Below are positions 34,180-46,611 of a stretch of DNA of 64,000 bases, one piece after another. Numbering within the stretch: position 1 is the first letter of the stretch; each line of letters starts with the position of its first letter. Made by a program: the position numbers and the translations under genes. A model generated the notes under the pieces. It saw only the letters and a program-made list of their open reading frames with translations, made no database searches and was not told where the DNA came from. This stretch comes from Orbilia blumenaviensis (Eukaryota > Ascomycota > Orbiliomycetes > Orbiliales > Orbiliaceae): the NCBI GenBank assembly GCA_036872755.1, contig JAVHNS010000009.1, forward strand, positions 2,046,001 through 2,110,000. The letters are read 5' to 3'.

Positions 34180-35000
34180 TCACAGCCAGGTGCTTAGCGG
34201 AGCAATGAGCGTGTAGCTCGAGACGGCCGATTCGTTTCTGGGAAGCATTCTTTGTAATTATTTGAGGGGGGTTTATGCGGGTTTCCACTCTTTTCCCTTT
34301 TTCTCTCTATTTTCTACTTTCGTTTTTCTCTATTTGCGAAGGGTTTGCATAGCTTATATAGCTACCGGAGGGATAGCATTTTGGATATACGTTTCCTTTT
34401 TTTTTCCCTGAGGGGTTGGCGTTTTAGGGTCCTTTCTTTCCCCATAGAGCCCTTCTTCCTTCTCTATAGCTTCGCTCTAGTTAGACTTTTATAAGGCTAC
34501 CGCACGGGTGGTTTAGATAATATAATTTCTCCTATCAGGTTTCAAATTCGCTAGCAATCATTACTATCGTAGGTATTAAAGTAGTTATCCACAATAAAGA
34601 ACATGCACACACTTAAGGGATTATATACCTGCATAACCCCCCTTTCGATAATAGAAGTTCCCGTTGCAGAAATTTATACATATGATGGCACGAACAAGCA
34701 TATTGTTGAAATAATTTAGGCCGACCGAGAAAGCGTTAATTGTGTTCTTATATTAAAATTATATGTTAATATTGTCGCCGGGCTGGTTTAATATACAGGA
34801 TATAAATGTTGTTTGGGAATTAATGACTCGTGAGGGGGTTTCAAAGTAGCTCTCAATGAGATATGATATGTAAATCGCTTGCTAAATGCTGGAAATGCTG
34901 AATATAGATGCTGAAACTCTTAGTCGTCGCTGTTATCATGATAATGAATGTCGCTAATAAGCAAATTTCTTTTTTACTCTTCATCTACGCTCCTCAGAGA
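34180..35000. other. Intergenic between convergent genes
   Basis: The HECT gene and the minus-strand CorA-like gene converge here. The sequence is T-rich, then AT-rich. No gene is seen. Confidence 0.5.
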
Positions 35001-37176
35001 TCAAGCAATTTTATATGGCAGCTCTTCTTCTGCTATCCGTCGTTGATCCCATATCCTGTAGATGAACCAAAATATCATTACCAGGGCAAGACAAGGAATC
35101 GTCCAGACCAAATACCACCACCATTCTGGATTATCAGCCAGAAGGTTGACGTTCATACCGAACAGAGAGGACATGAATAGCATTGGCAGGAATATGAACT
35201 ATGCCGTACCCATGGAATATTAGTCTCCCATTCGCATCTTTTCCATGGAGCGAAGTCATAGGACGGGAACATGCAGAACTTACAGTAATCCAACTGAGAC
35301 GTTTTAGACTGGTATTTTGTTCTCGTGATCTATATGCCTCGTCGATGCTAATAAGGTTGAATAGCAGCTGCATTTGACTACGGAGATCGACTTCCCAGCC
35401 CTTAAGAACGTCCTGTACTTGAACAAAATATTCCTTATCACGAACAAGCTCGTTGTATTGGGTCGGACATGCCTGCTCTAACAGGAACTCTGGCAATATA
35501 GATGTACCTTCGGCGTTCGCGACTAACGTGCTATTAGTATCCACGCGGGTATGCGCGGTGTTAAAGCCGGCATTCGCTGTAGCAGGTACTCCTTTACGCC
35601 ACATCCAGAAGTAAGGAAGGTGCCGCTTCTGGTTGTAAACATCGTCGGAAAGGAATTGGTCGATTGTTTCGACGTTGTTTTGTGCAACGAGGAGAAGACT
35701 GTCGACGAGCTTGAGAGAGGCGAGGATGGTGTTTATTGTTGCCTTCTGGACGCGATTATCGTAGAGGTAGGTTCTCTATTACCGAATATTAGAAATTTGG
35801 GGGGGCTATGCAGAGGAGAAAGAGCTGGTGGGTGACATACTAGGGCTTTGATATGGGAACCATAAACCCTGATAAAAGCGGTCCACCGATCAACTTCCTG
35901 GTCGAAAAGACGGACAACGAGGTCAATAGGCTGGAAATCGCGCTTAAAAAGCAATGGCAGTAAGTTGATATGATCCGCTACATCTGACGTTGTTATATCC
36001 ACTATACACCCTGCTACAGGATCGTATGCTACGTCTAGGGCTACATGTTTTACGTATAGCAAAGGGCGTTTTGTGAGGATTTGGGAGTCCAGGGTGAGGA
36101 AGAGTTCTCCTGGGGTGCTTGGAGGTGCAAATTTGAATTTTAGACGGTGGTCCGAGGAAAGGTCGGATTCTTCTGGGCTGCGGGTACCGAGGTTTAGATT
36201 AGGCCATGTAGGGCGCCAAGTGAATCCAGAGCGGCGAAGGGTTGGGAGTCGGGTTGAGAGGAGTAGGAGCTCGGTCATGGATATTGCGAAGGAGGCACTA
36301 TCTACACATTGAAATTTTGGGTCGCGAACTTTAGTTGGACTGTCTGATAGCTCAATGGTGCCATCAAAATTTGGTATGGAAACAGGAGACATATAACTTA
36401 CGGAGGGGCCCAGATGGCTGTTTTGTCATTAGAAAACGGTGGTGTTTTGCCGGGTCGAGATTCCAGACAAAGTGCCATGACGCAGCTTGGTGCTGATATC
36501 TTATCAAATCCGCAAATATTTTCCACGAATCTAGGTCCAGGTGCTTTGCGCCTAGACAAGCCTTTTCGAAATCATCGAGCCATTTGAGAAACGGGATTGG
36601 GACATCGGATCGGGGTGTATTAAAGACACTGTTGAGAACAATTCCTCCACAGTCAGCTTCAGGTGTTTTTGTTTGTAGAAAGTGGTTTTGTGTTGATATT
36701 GTTGCAATTTTGGCGTGGGAAATAGGTGCACACACAATAGACGGTTTTGGCGCCTGCCTTTTATTGATGTTGCCTGCACCATTTTAACACCCGTATTAGC
36801 CTGCGATCTTTCCGCTTGAGACCAAAGACTATTTGTTTGATGGAATCTTTACAAGTGGGTATTGTTCCATATACTCCAATACATCCGACCATCTTTCCAG
36901 CGATGTTACAGAATTTGCTGTTTTAACATGCAGGAGATTTTTGGTCGGTTTCTGCTGAAGCTGAAGGCCGCCCAAACTTCTCTTCCACCACCAGTCAGTC
37001 TCGGTGGGACTCGTGGGACTCGCATGGGCTCGCTTGATGAGAGCATCGATATCCATTGTTACGTCTGCGCCGTCCATAGCAGCGAAACCGCGCGTTCCAT
37101 TTGATAAAAGTTGGTGGCGACGCTTTTCCGCCAGCATCTTACGTCCCAGATGCGTAGTCGCTATTTCCGGGTTCAT
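35001..37176 (-). CDS. CorA-like Mg2+ transporter family membrane protein
   Basis: Five exons on the minus strand: 37176-36853, 36753-36402, about 36343-35841, 35775-35284 and 35198-35001, giving about 622 residues. The C-terminal exon is diagnostic: a first hydrophobic span (FIFLPMLFMSSLFGMNVN) that ends in the GMN signature, then an acidic/Trp-rich loop and a second span (TIPCLALVMIFWFIYRIW). These two spans and the long cytoplasmic region before them, with the helical stretch ILASLKLVDSLLLVAQNN and a linker before the pore, fit CorA-type divalent-cation channels, a family expanded in filamentous fungi. The N-terminal 340 residues are divergent and may be regulatory. The acceptor of the third exon has alternatives at 36328 and nearby. 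The start is the first ATG; the frame is open about 47 codons further upstream with no ATG, so another 5' exon is possible. Confidence 0.75.
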
Positions 37177-38346
37177 CTTTGGAGTATATCGATAGGTCTC
37201 GTGAGATCCCAAACTGGTGGTTGGCTTGCGTTTTGTTTGAGGAATGCCGTCAGTGGGATTTCGCGCAGTCCCTTGGCAAATCGGGCTATTTCCTAGGAAA
37301 TCTGGTCGCTGGGAATCGGCTACAGAGACAGAGTCCGCTGTTTCTATCTAGCATGAACTGGTTTGAAAGTCTTGATGAATTGGAAATCCACCGATTGATT
37401 TGTTCAGGAGAATTAGAGATGTTTACTGGATGCGGTTAGCTTTTTTGCCGGCGCCATCCTGGGAAGGCTGCTCAGCCGCAGCCGTTAACAAAAGTGCAGT
37501 TTCGAGTCGGATGCTGGGCTGGATATTGCAAGTGAGGGTCCAAAGCCAACCAAGCCACACAACTTGAGCCTTTGATTCTCATTGAAACGCTTAGATATCT
37601 TCATGAATTCACCGAAATTCACATCTTGGGGCATAGTGTTGTAAACGAGTGTTGAATCGTCGAATAGGGTTATAGGACAGATACTAGTAATAGTCAGTTC
37701 CCAATAGGTTACCTACGTTAATGGCAGAGATTTAAAAGATACGCTTATTGACCATCCAATATCGAATGGAATAGTTATCTCGAGGCTGCTATAAATCATC
37801 ATTCTGCAATGCGAGTCAACACTGGTTGTATATATACTAATAGCGGCGATATATACATCGATATGAACTAATATATATACTTGCGACACGCGCCCGCAAT
37901 TATGAAGGGAGCTCGAAGCAATTTATCAATTCCAGCATCTTAATGTGCTGATCAACTTAATACCCGTAACCATTATCTAGGTATGATTGTACACCCAAGT
38001 GGTCGGAGATATCCCGAGAAATCGTAGTAACAGATATATCGATAATGGTATCCGATCCAATTATGATTAAGTACAGATTAGTCTCGTACGGGTATACGCA
38101 CAACATTGACCACCTATATAGATATATCCTCCACTAAAGACCATGTTAGCGTTGCAGCACAATAGGGTACGATTTTCTGTTGCAGCTGTTGTATTGTCGC
38201 ATTGCCCGACGTTGGCTATAAATTTAGTTCCCCCTTTTGTTTTCCTTGTGCTACAGTGATGTCGATTTCAGCCAATCAACCGCCTCCGCCCCCGACTGCA
38301 CACACATCACTTATAATCACCGTTTCGAACAGCCTCTTAACGCGTC
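37177..38346. other. Intergenic region between CorA-like gene and P450 gene
   Basis: The part next to 37177 may include an extra 5' exon of the CorA-like gene (open frame to about 37350). The remainder is AT-rich with TATATA runs. No separate gene is seen. Confidence 0.4.
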
Positions 38347-40055
38347 TTATAAAGTTTCCGTCCTCCTTCTCATGGAAATATACCCTGGCCTATCTGGTCT
38401 AACACCACCAGTCCCAGACCTTCCCGCCATATGTTCAATCCGTCCGTCCCTCTCGTCTAGTGTCATATCAAACTTGAAAAGCAACAACCCGAGAGTGACA
38501 AAGAACTCTGATGCAGCCAGGTACCGACCAGGGCAGTAATGCGTTCCACCAGCAAATGGTCTCCAGCTATTCAGCAGCTTGGATTTTTCCGAACCCTCTA
38601 CCATAAACCTTTCAGCCCAGAATTCAGTGGCCGGGTGGCTCGAGTTATCAAAGACTGGAGAGAGATGCAGGGCATATGAAGGAGCAATGGCAAGCCTTCC
38701 TTTCTTCAGGAGATACCCTTCCAATTCGGTATCTTCGGTCACAATACGGGCCGCCATGTTTGCAACGGTGAGTCGAAGAGACTCTTGGTATATTGAGAGA
38801 AATAGAGGCAGCTTTGTAAGAAGTGGCAGGTCGATTTTAAGCTCTGGTGTCAGTGTAATCGCGGTTTCGATCTCAGCTCTAAGTCGGGGGATAAGATCCG
38901 GATTTCGCAAGATATATATCAGTCCCCAAGTAATCGCAGGGATGGCATTGGCGTTCAGACTGAGTAAGTTAGCAACACTCCTTGAAATATGAACTATCAG
39001 TCTCATTGGCTAACTTACGCCCATAGCAAAGCGAAGTTATGGATAGCTCTTCCATTCAGAGATAGGCCCTTTGAGTTGGTCAGATTATCTCGTTGGCGGA
39101 GAACTCTACCTCCCCACCATTCGTCCCAGAGAACATCGTCCGACAGGTTAGGGGCGTTCTCTAAACCTTGAAGTGTCCATTGTTCGATAGCAGCCGTAAG
39201 CTCGTCCCTAGCCCTAATTGGGCCTTTCAACATCCATGGCGATGTCCCTTGGAAGAGCTTCAAGAACCCAGCCTCGAACTCCCAAAGCAACTCAGCCGCA
39301 TTTGGTTTGATTTCTCGCAGGTGTGTACCAAAGTGAACACTCGAAGCGGCCCAGAAAACATGATGTTCGATTAAATTTCGGGTGGAAACCTCGACTTCGT
39401 CTGCGGTCCCGATGATGTTTTCGATAGTCTCCTCCCAGTTCTTCGCAAACCGGCAGGACGCCTCTTCCAAGCCCTGCGTCTGTCCAAACCAGTTTTCGGT
39501 ATACTGTTTCATGAAAGTGGGTGCCATCGCGACTGCTTCGGCTTCTTGTTTGGTCATACCATCAGGTACTGGCATCCCATGCATCCCAACGCAGAACTTA
39601 TCAAGATCGTCCTTGCGCATACCGAAGATTCTATCAAATATATCTCGCTCCAGGAGGTCAAATGACATTGTCTTAGAAACACGCACGAACTTGGCATATA
39701 ATCGCGGGGACGTGATTAAATACAGTGTCCGACCACCCATATAGATTCTATAAGGCGTCTCCGACGGCATAACACGACGAACCCATTGTATGAAATTGCC
39801 AAAGTCCCCGGTAAAGGATAGTGCCGAGCCTAACCAGGGGACCGTATATGGTATCCTTGTTGGATTGTTAGTTTGGAGGTTGGTGTTTTGAGGAGGAGGG
39901 ATCCTCACTCACAGTGGGGGTTCTCGCGCGTCAGCGGCTGGGAAGAGGCGGTGATAAAGAACTACAGTACATATTGCTAGTGCGACAATGCCGCTACCCA
40001 GTGTCAGAGAGACGTCCCGGTGTAGCCATTGTGAGATGGGAAATATCACCTCCAT
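38347..40055 (-). CDS. Cytochrome P450 monooxygenase
   Basis: Three exons on the minus strand, 40055-39913, 39855-39019 and 38959-38347, encode 530 residues. Introns have GTGAGT/GTAAGT donors, and the first has a CTAAC branch site. Residues about 18-37 (LTLGSGIVALAICTVVLYHR) are the membrane anchor, followed by the Pro-rich hinge (PPLIPYTVPWLG). The I-helix is weakly conserved (ALNANAIPAITW). The ExxR pair is at Glu386/Arg389 (YQESLRL) and the haem-binding loop is FAGGTHYCPGRYLA with the thiolate Cys469. The pattern resembles CYP7/CYP8-like fungal P450s that often act on sterols or other lipids, but the substrate cannot be given. It needs an NADPH-P450 reductase, which is not in this window. 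No polyketide, peptide or terpene synthase is near, although an MFS transporter lies 4.5 kb away. Confidence 0.93.
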
Positions 40056-41447
40056 GATGGTCCGTTGCGAGTCTTCTAAATGATCTAGAAGGAAAAGGGG
40101 TTTCCTAACACCTCGATACTCGTGCGCGATTCTTATTCACTGAAGACCTGGTGCGCCTTTAGATTTCACTGCGTGTGTCAGCCCGGCTGTTACAGTCTTG
40201 AAATCCCTGCACGTCTTTGAACCGATGAGGCTAGTGGCCTACTAGGGCGATTCCAACAGTACAACACGTTGTATCGATGCGCCCCGCACATGGCATTATA
40301 ATTATATCAGGCGCTATCGAATGCGTAATACCAGTCCTGGTACTGCCTCATCGCCTCCCTAGCTACCTCCTTCAAAGATTGCGAAACTTGAGATAGTAAG
40401 TGCGTTGTGATTTCGAAACAGAGCGGTCAGCTTGGACATAACAACTCCATATATATAATCTATACAACCCAGACCAGCCACAAGCCGGACATTTCGATGC
40501 AGGAGCAGTATTTATAGGAGCAGTCTCAATGTTTGATTCTGACTTAGGTCCCCACCGTATTCGGTTAGGTTTTACGAGACCAGGTTTAGAGTCGAATCTC
40601 TTAGCACAAGGCGCGAATGGTAATACCGTTTTCTTAGAAGATATTTAAAGGAAGGAGAAGAGAATGACATTAGTAAACATCTGTTTTATTGGGGTAATGG
40701 AATAACCAACCCGGGCTCCGATTTCCCTACTGCTCATCAAATGGCCCAAAGCTTCCGTTCCTCGAATATAAAAATATGTGCTGCCGAACCGGATGGCAAG
40801 AGTCTAATTGACGAGTGTGGCAAACCGAAGGAGTTAGGTCCAGGCTGATTCTTGTTTGTCAGAGGACTGCAATTTGACCACCATGTACACCATGGCGCTC
40901 TTGAATATTGATTGGTTTCGTTTAAGGCCGGCTATACGATGAAAGCTAATCTGGCAGGCATGGATTTTAGAGCTTAAGCTTACTATCTAGAGTTTGTTTT
41001 TTGTGTAGGCATATTCATATTAATTAGTCGGTTAAGTCAATAGTAGGGGCCTGCATCAATCAAAATTCCACCAGAGATTGCTACTAGAGGCTCGTTTAAT
41101 CTGACTCATGGAAATACGAGCATAGTTTCTTTCTAAACCGATGGGTTAAGTAGTTGATATGTATCTGTACGTAGTAGATCTGCAAAGTCGAAAAAGAAAG
41201 ATCAATTACTTCTTGCCTCGAAACTCGCCCCTGGAGATTAACCGCCCAAACGGAATAGGCCCCAGTATTATGTGATCCGCCTATTAAGGTCTAATCGCGA
41301 TTAAAGAAATACAATCAAATAGCAAAACAGTTCCAACTAAACATTAATTCAAAGTGATAGAATATCTTTTCGAGAATCAAAGGGGTTTCAGTTAGCTTTT
41401 CGGGTATCCACTAAAGACAACTTGATCTGTATAGCCATAATGACAAG
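40056..41447. other. Intergenic region
   Basis: Upstream of the P450 gene (minus) and downstream of the small Thr-rich protein gene (minus). Contains a TATATATA stretch near 40449 that could be the P450 promoter. No gene is seen. Confidence 0.45.
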
Positions 41448-42064
41448 CTAGAAAGGGGAACCTCCAGCAATGGCGATGGCAATAAATGCACCAAATAGCA
41501 ATCCGAGCTTAATAGCCCCAACCCCACGCTCTGCACCTGACGGCTCGGTGTTTGTGGGATTCGGCAGCTGGGTGGTTGTGCCGTTAGTAGGTATAGTTGT
41601 CGTATCTGAACTAGAGACTATAGTCGTAAGACTCGTTGTGTCGGTCTCGATAGTGATGGTTCCAGTCTCAGTGTCGATAGTACTGATAGTATCAGTGGCA
41701 GTAGCAGTTTCGGTAGCAGTTTCAGTAGGGACAGGAGGTGTCACAGTGACTGTGTCTTCATATTCTGACTCAGTGGTTGTAGCTGTGGTGCTCCCGAGGG
41801 CCATGCAGGCAGAGAGAACATAGTCTGGGACAGTGAATGTCTACATTATGTTACCAAATGTCAGTTCTAGGGCCCTCCCTGGATTTGTGTATGTAGATAT
41901 TAATAGTATTCGAGATATCTACTGAAGGCTTAGCTTACTGGGGCAGGGACGCCGGGACAAGAGGTGAAGCAACCACCGTAAGCTTGGCCGCAGGAGACGT
42001 AGTCCGCACACACGGGCGCGCAGCCATCAGTGACAGTGACGGTGGAAGCGTAGGTGAGAGACAT
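41448..42064 (-). CDS. Small Cys-rich, Thr-rich protein with a C-terminal hydrophobic segment
   Basis: Two exons on the minus strand, 42064-41939 and 41840-41448, joined in phase 0 (GTAAGC..GTAG), encode 172 residues. The first 60 residues contain six cysteines (GCAPVCADYVSCGQAYGGCF, TSC, LSAC). The middle is a Thr/Ser/Glu-rich, probably O-glycosylated stretch with repeated TET/TAT units. The end is hydrophobic (GAIKLGLLFGAFIAIAIAGG), which could be a membrane span or a GPI-attachment signal, though the last residues are unusual for the latter. No classical signal peptide is seen at this ATG, so either the start is in an unseen upstream exon or export is by another route. I know of no named family; a surface or cell-wall protein is a guess. 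Confidence 0.65.
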
Positions 42065-43079
42065 TTTGATGTTTAAATTCGATCTAGTATATGAGGGTGT
42101 ACAGCTTGCTATACCTAGGAGCAAACTACGTTGAGGCTGAGAATGAGGAGTTTGGTGAAGAGGATAACAGGTATAAAGTAGGCCGACGTACTTAAGTACC
42201 TACCTGGTAGGTAGTCTTCAGGCAGGGCAAAGAGGTGTCGAGATGAAATCGACGCAAACAGTCGATCGACGTCGAAGCTTTGCTCGTTGTCTGGCGAGTT
42301 CGCTGGTGTTCCACAATGATGCATGCCCAGCACTCAGGTGCCCCGAAACCGCAGTTAACGTCTGGAACCTCAACCGATCACTGCTCGTTTGGAGCTGGTT
42401 GCCGTCTATCGAAAGTCTGTTGGCGAAACCCAATAATCGCGCATAATTAAATTGCCCGAAGAGGCAATTCTGGACGTCTTCCGAGGTCGCACAGCATGAT
42501 ATCGACAGTCAAAGCCCGTGGCATGGCCATGCGTGAGCCACGATGCACGACTGATCAGTATTTCCACTCCACCACTCGGTTCCAACACCACACTTAAGCT
42601 TAATTTCACTATCTTTCTTACATACACTGAAATCCTTACGGGTCTTAATTGACCTATAATAACTAGTACTTCTTAATGGGTCCTGGCACGGTCCTATGAA
42701 GACATTCTTTGAGATCAAGATGGATTCAAAAAAAAAAAAAAAAAAAAAAAAAAATACTAAGTCGTTTGATATGTTCCACAGCATTGAAGAAAACCCGTTT
42801 CTTTCCGGTTCAATCAGACATCGATACACATAACGTTAGATAGCATCTCGCCAGAGATACACCTTTTTGCGCTTCTAGCTCCGATTCTGACTCAGCCCGG
42901 AATGTCAGAAGCTTGAAGCTAACTCGAAATGTGTTGCGCTGATTAATTCATAGAATATATACAGCCTCTACTGATCTCGTTGGTATCTTGTGTGACTACT
43001 CAACGACATCCATCCCTCATCTCCTAGCTCCTTCATCAAGCATACTATCTCATATCAGTCGACAGACTCGGTCTTTAGG
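42065..43079. other. Divergent upstream region of the small Thr-rich protein and riboflavin kinase genes
   Basis: Holds a pure A27 run at 42728-42754 and a GTACCTACCTGGTAGGTA-like palindrome near 42193-42212. No supported gene. Confidence 0.45.
42728..42754. repeat. A27 homopolymer
   Basis: 27 uninterrupted A residues on the plus strand in a divergent intergenic region. Confidence 0.95.
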
Positions 43080-43768
43080 ATGCGAGAAGCCCGCCCAGAT
43101 ACCGCTGGTCCTGAAACCGGCCCGGAATCTCCCTACCCTATCCGATTATCCGGCAAAATTATCTCGGGATTTGGTCGCGGCAGCAAAGAACTCGGCATCC
43201 CCACCGCCAACATCCCCACCGAAGGGCTGCCCGAGTCCATCGAAAGTGGTATATATTACGGCTGGGCAGGGTTACAATCGTCTGAATGCGGCTCATCTAG
43301 CGACAAGGGCGATGCTATCTTCCCGATGGTTATGAGCGTCGGCTGGAATCCGTTCTACAAAAACACGGTCCGCAGTGTTGTATGTAATTTTTCCATCCCC
43401 GGTTTTTTTTCGAGTCCACACCTTCATGCACCTGTAATTGGGAATACGCGGTCACGCCCAGAGTTTTTCTTTCCCCCTCCTTCATCTCCACCCTATCAAA
43501 TCATTTCGGAGGGTGCCGGTGGCTGACGCGGAAATCCGAACCGTAGGAGGTGCATATTATTCATAAGTTCCCGCAGGATTTTTATGGTGCACATTTGAAC
43601 ATCTTAATCATGGGGTATATTCGCCCTGAGTTCGACTACATTTCAAAGGAGGCGTTGATTGAAGACATCAACAAGGATATCGACATTGCGATCAAGTCGC
43701 TGGAGCGGCCGCCCTATGCCGCAGCAAGAACGGAGAGCTATTTGTCCACCTTCCCGGAACAGAGTTAA
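43080..43768 (+). CDS. FMN1: Riboflavin kinase (flavokinase)
   Basis: Two exons, 43080-43379 and 43547-43768, encode 173 residues, the normal size for a monofunctional eukaryotic riboflavin kinase. The enzyme transfers phosphate from ATP to riboflavin to give FMN. The family signatures are complete: [20 protein letters not shown] with the PTAN motif at 41-44, [22 protein letters not shown], and [17 protein letters not shown], in which Glu101 is the expected catalytic base and comes from the first codon of the second exon. The ORIRPE-like segment (GYIRPEFDY) and a C-terminal helix complete the fold. The 167-base intron has a GTATGT donor and CGTAG acceptor. The product would support all flavoproteins, including the reductase that serves P450s; the nearby P450 gene may be coincidence. 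Confidence 0.95.
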
Positions 43769-44586
43769 ACGGTGCTTCGGTGCCTGCGGTAGCTTACCGG
43801 CAACACGGGGCTAAACAGAAGTAATCTAGCTCGATTTCTCTGTCTTGAATTTTCAGCGTCAAAGCCATAGAAGATAGATATTTACAACCAACAATAGACG
43901 GGTCTATACAGGACAATTTCCCCCGAGCTTCAGCTTTAATGTATCTAATCCATTGACAGTTTTGGAGGCTAGTCGACCTATCAGTAATCACCATATTTGT
44001 ATCCACGAGCTTCTAACTATCCCAGAAGCACCAGAGACTTGAGAGCTCCCAGTGTTTAGTCATCAAGTGGACCTTGAGGCGCTTCCGCACAACATGCCCT
44101 ATAGCCGAAGCTGCCGAGAATGCAACCTGTTTGGCACAGAAAGAACCTTTCTCGAACTTAACCAACGGCAACCCTAGTCTTTTTTTTACGTCAGTATGCA
44201 GGAAAGTGCACTCTTTCACCATAGAAGCGTGTCTCGTACGAATGTGCTTAAAAAACGACACTATTACAAAGCAACGTTAGCTATCGTTTAATCGCAAATC
44301 TGAAGTGATTAGTCACCTGGCAAGCGGGTCCTTCGCAGTCCTGAATAGCTGCCAACAAGACTTTCCTCCTCTCGTGGGAGGGGGCGGAAGCTAAGCTTTC
44401 AGGATGCATTGCATTGCATCGATCTCCAAGTTTCATTCGTAAGCTAATACGGACTCCAAGGTTTTTGTATCTTAGGAGAACTGGCAGAGAGTGCTACTAT
44501 AAAATCGAAGGTAAGTTCTCCGATTCGGAAAAATCTAATTGTTCCTTATTCTACGAGAGAGGGAGAGACCGCGACAAACTTACGAA
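43769..44586. other. Intergenic between riboflavin kinase and MFS transporter genes
   Basis: No gene is seen. Short random frames only. Confidence 0.45.
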
Positions 44587-46611
44587 ATGGCTACAGATTC
44601 TGCTGGAGAAGACTACTCTACGGTAACAGGGGGCGTCGAAAACGGTTACCCTCGAGGTTTAACAGCCATGGGGAGTTCTGCGGAGACTCTAAACGAGAAG
44701 AAAGATGAAAATGCCATTGCAAACGACCCGGATTTCAAAGGGGTTGAGGAGGACCAGCTGCCGATAGAGAAGTTAGAGGGACAGACAGAAAATGGGCAGG
44801 ACCCGTTTCTTGTACTTTGGGAAGGCCATGGTGATCCTGGTTGCCCAAAAGGCATGAAAAAGAGGAACAAGTGGATCATCACGCTTATAGTCGCGGCAGG
44901 CGCGTTTAATACGTGGGTTCCTCCCTCGTGCTGGTTGAGGAGGCTGTGCTAATTTTTCAACTGTAGTACATGTGCAAGTTCAATATATACGTCCACGTAT
45001 GACCAGGTAGAAAGGGAATTCGGGAGCTCGCACGAACTCACAATCGCCGGCCTATCGCTCTTCGTCATGGGGCTTGGTGTAGGACCGATGTTCTTAGCTC
45101 CACTTAGCGAGTTCTACGGCCGAAGACCGATCTATATCGTATCATTCGCTTGCTATATTCTTTTTCTGATCCCTTGTGCGGCGGCACAGAATATTACCAC
45201 CTTACTCGTTGGTCGTTTCTTCGATGGTGTCGCTGGTAGTGCGTTCTTAAGTGTGGCAGGTGGTACCGTCGGCGACATGTTCGATGGGGGTGACTTGGGC
45301 CTCCCTATGATGGTTTACACCGCTTCACCTTTCATTGGACCCGAAGTGGGGCCGCTGATTGGTGGATTCATCAACGAAAACACTAACTGGAGGTGGACTT
45401 GGTATGTGATGATTATATGGTCGTTCGTACAGTGGACTTTGCTATGTCTGATCCCAGAGACCTATAACCCGATTTTATTGCAGCGCAAGGCAGCCAAACT
45501 CCGCAGAGAAACCGGGGACGACAGATACTATGCGCCGTATGACAAACGAACGGATGGGATTCTCAAGACGGTGCTAGTGAGCTGCCAGAGACCCTTTCAG
45601 CTACTATTCTTCGAACCAATGGTGTTGGCACTATGCACATTCACGGCATTATTACTCGGAATATTATACATGTTCTTCCAGGCTTTCGGGTTCATTTTTA
45701 GAGGCACATATGGATTTACCCTGTCGCAACTCGGGTTGTCATTCCTGGGGTTGTTTGTCGGAATGCTTATGGGAGTGATGACTGATCCGATATGGAGGCG
45801 GACATATGCGAAACTAGTGACTAAGAGAGGCGGGTCCATACCGGAGTTTCGACTGACGCCAGGAATATTGGGGGGAATACTGGTACCTGTAGGATTGTTT
45901 TGGTTTGGTTGGACGACATATCGAAGCGTTCATTGGATTGTTCCGATCATTGGGAGCACGGTTTTCGGGATGGGGACACTACTGGTATATTCCGCTGTCT
46001 TTGCCTTCCTAGTTGATTGTAAGTATTATCTTATCCCCTTCCTGCCGTTCTGCTGAACGGGTGAACCATTGCTACGGTTTCATTTTCATCCAATGTTCCC
46101 TTCCTGATCCTTGTCGCGGCTTGCGTAATGTTTATTTCGAGATCTGTCGCTAACATGTGCATCATTTCACGATATGCAATAGGCTACCCACTTTATGCTG
46201 CCAGTGCTATGGCAGCGAATAGTTTCTCCCGTAGTTGTTTTGCAGCCGGTTTTCCGTTGTTTTCGACGCAGAGTACGTACCGCCTCCCTCTACTTTCGCA
46301 TTTTTCCTAGATCCTCTTTGTTTTCCCTTGTATCTGCACTTATATCCATTCGTTATCGCGAGTGTATCATTTCCCTAACAAGTGGATAATGATGGTTTTT
46401 CTATAAAGTATTGGGCTAATGATCTGGCTCTTGACGTCTTGTACGACGTCAATTTTGAGTTTTCCTTGTTAAAGTGTATCAAACCCTTGGAGCGCAGTAC
46501 GCTACATTGATACTAGCGTTATTAACGGTTGTTATGGCGCCGTTCCCGTTCCTTTTCTTCAAGTACGGCGAGAAGCTGAGGAAACATAGCCGATATGCAA
46601 AGAGTCCGTAA
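44587..46611 (+). CDS. MFS drug:H+ antiporter (DHA1-type)
   Basis: Four exons, 44587-44912, 44967-46018, 46183-46272 and 46475-46611, encode 534 residues; all phases close. The N-terminal 95 residues are acidic and soluble. Twelve membrane spans then follow. MFS motif A is clear after span 2 (PLSEFYGRRPIY), and the TASPFIGPEVGPLIGGF stretch in span 5 is motif C of drug:H+ antiporters. The cytoplasmic loop after span 6 has the LRRETGDDRYYAPYD form usual in fungal DHA1 polyamine/azole transporters (Tpo1, Flu1-like). DCYPLYAASAMAANSF in the third exon confirms the splice that removes TGTAAG. The protein ends KYGEKLRKHSRYAKSP. The last intron (202 bases) is longer than the others. It probably sits in the plasma membrane and exports small organic cations or drugs; the substrate is not known. 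Confidence 0.92.

Noticed and set aside
38347..46611. Secondary-metabolite gene cluster
   Set aside because: No polyketide synthase, peptide synthetase, terpene synthase or prenyltransferase is present. A P450 and an MFS transporter alone do not make a cluster.
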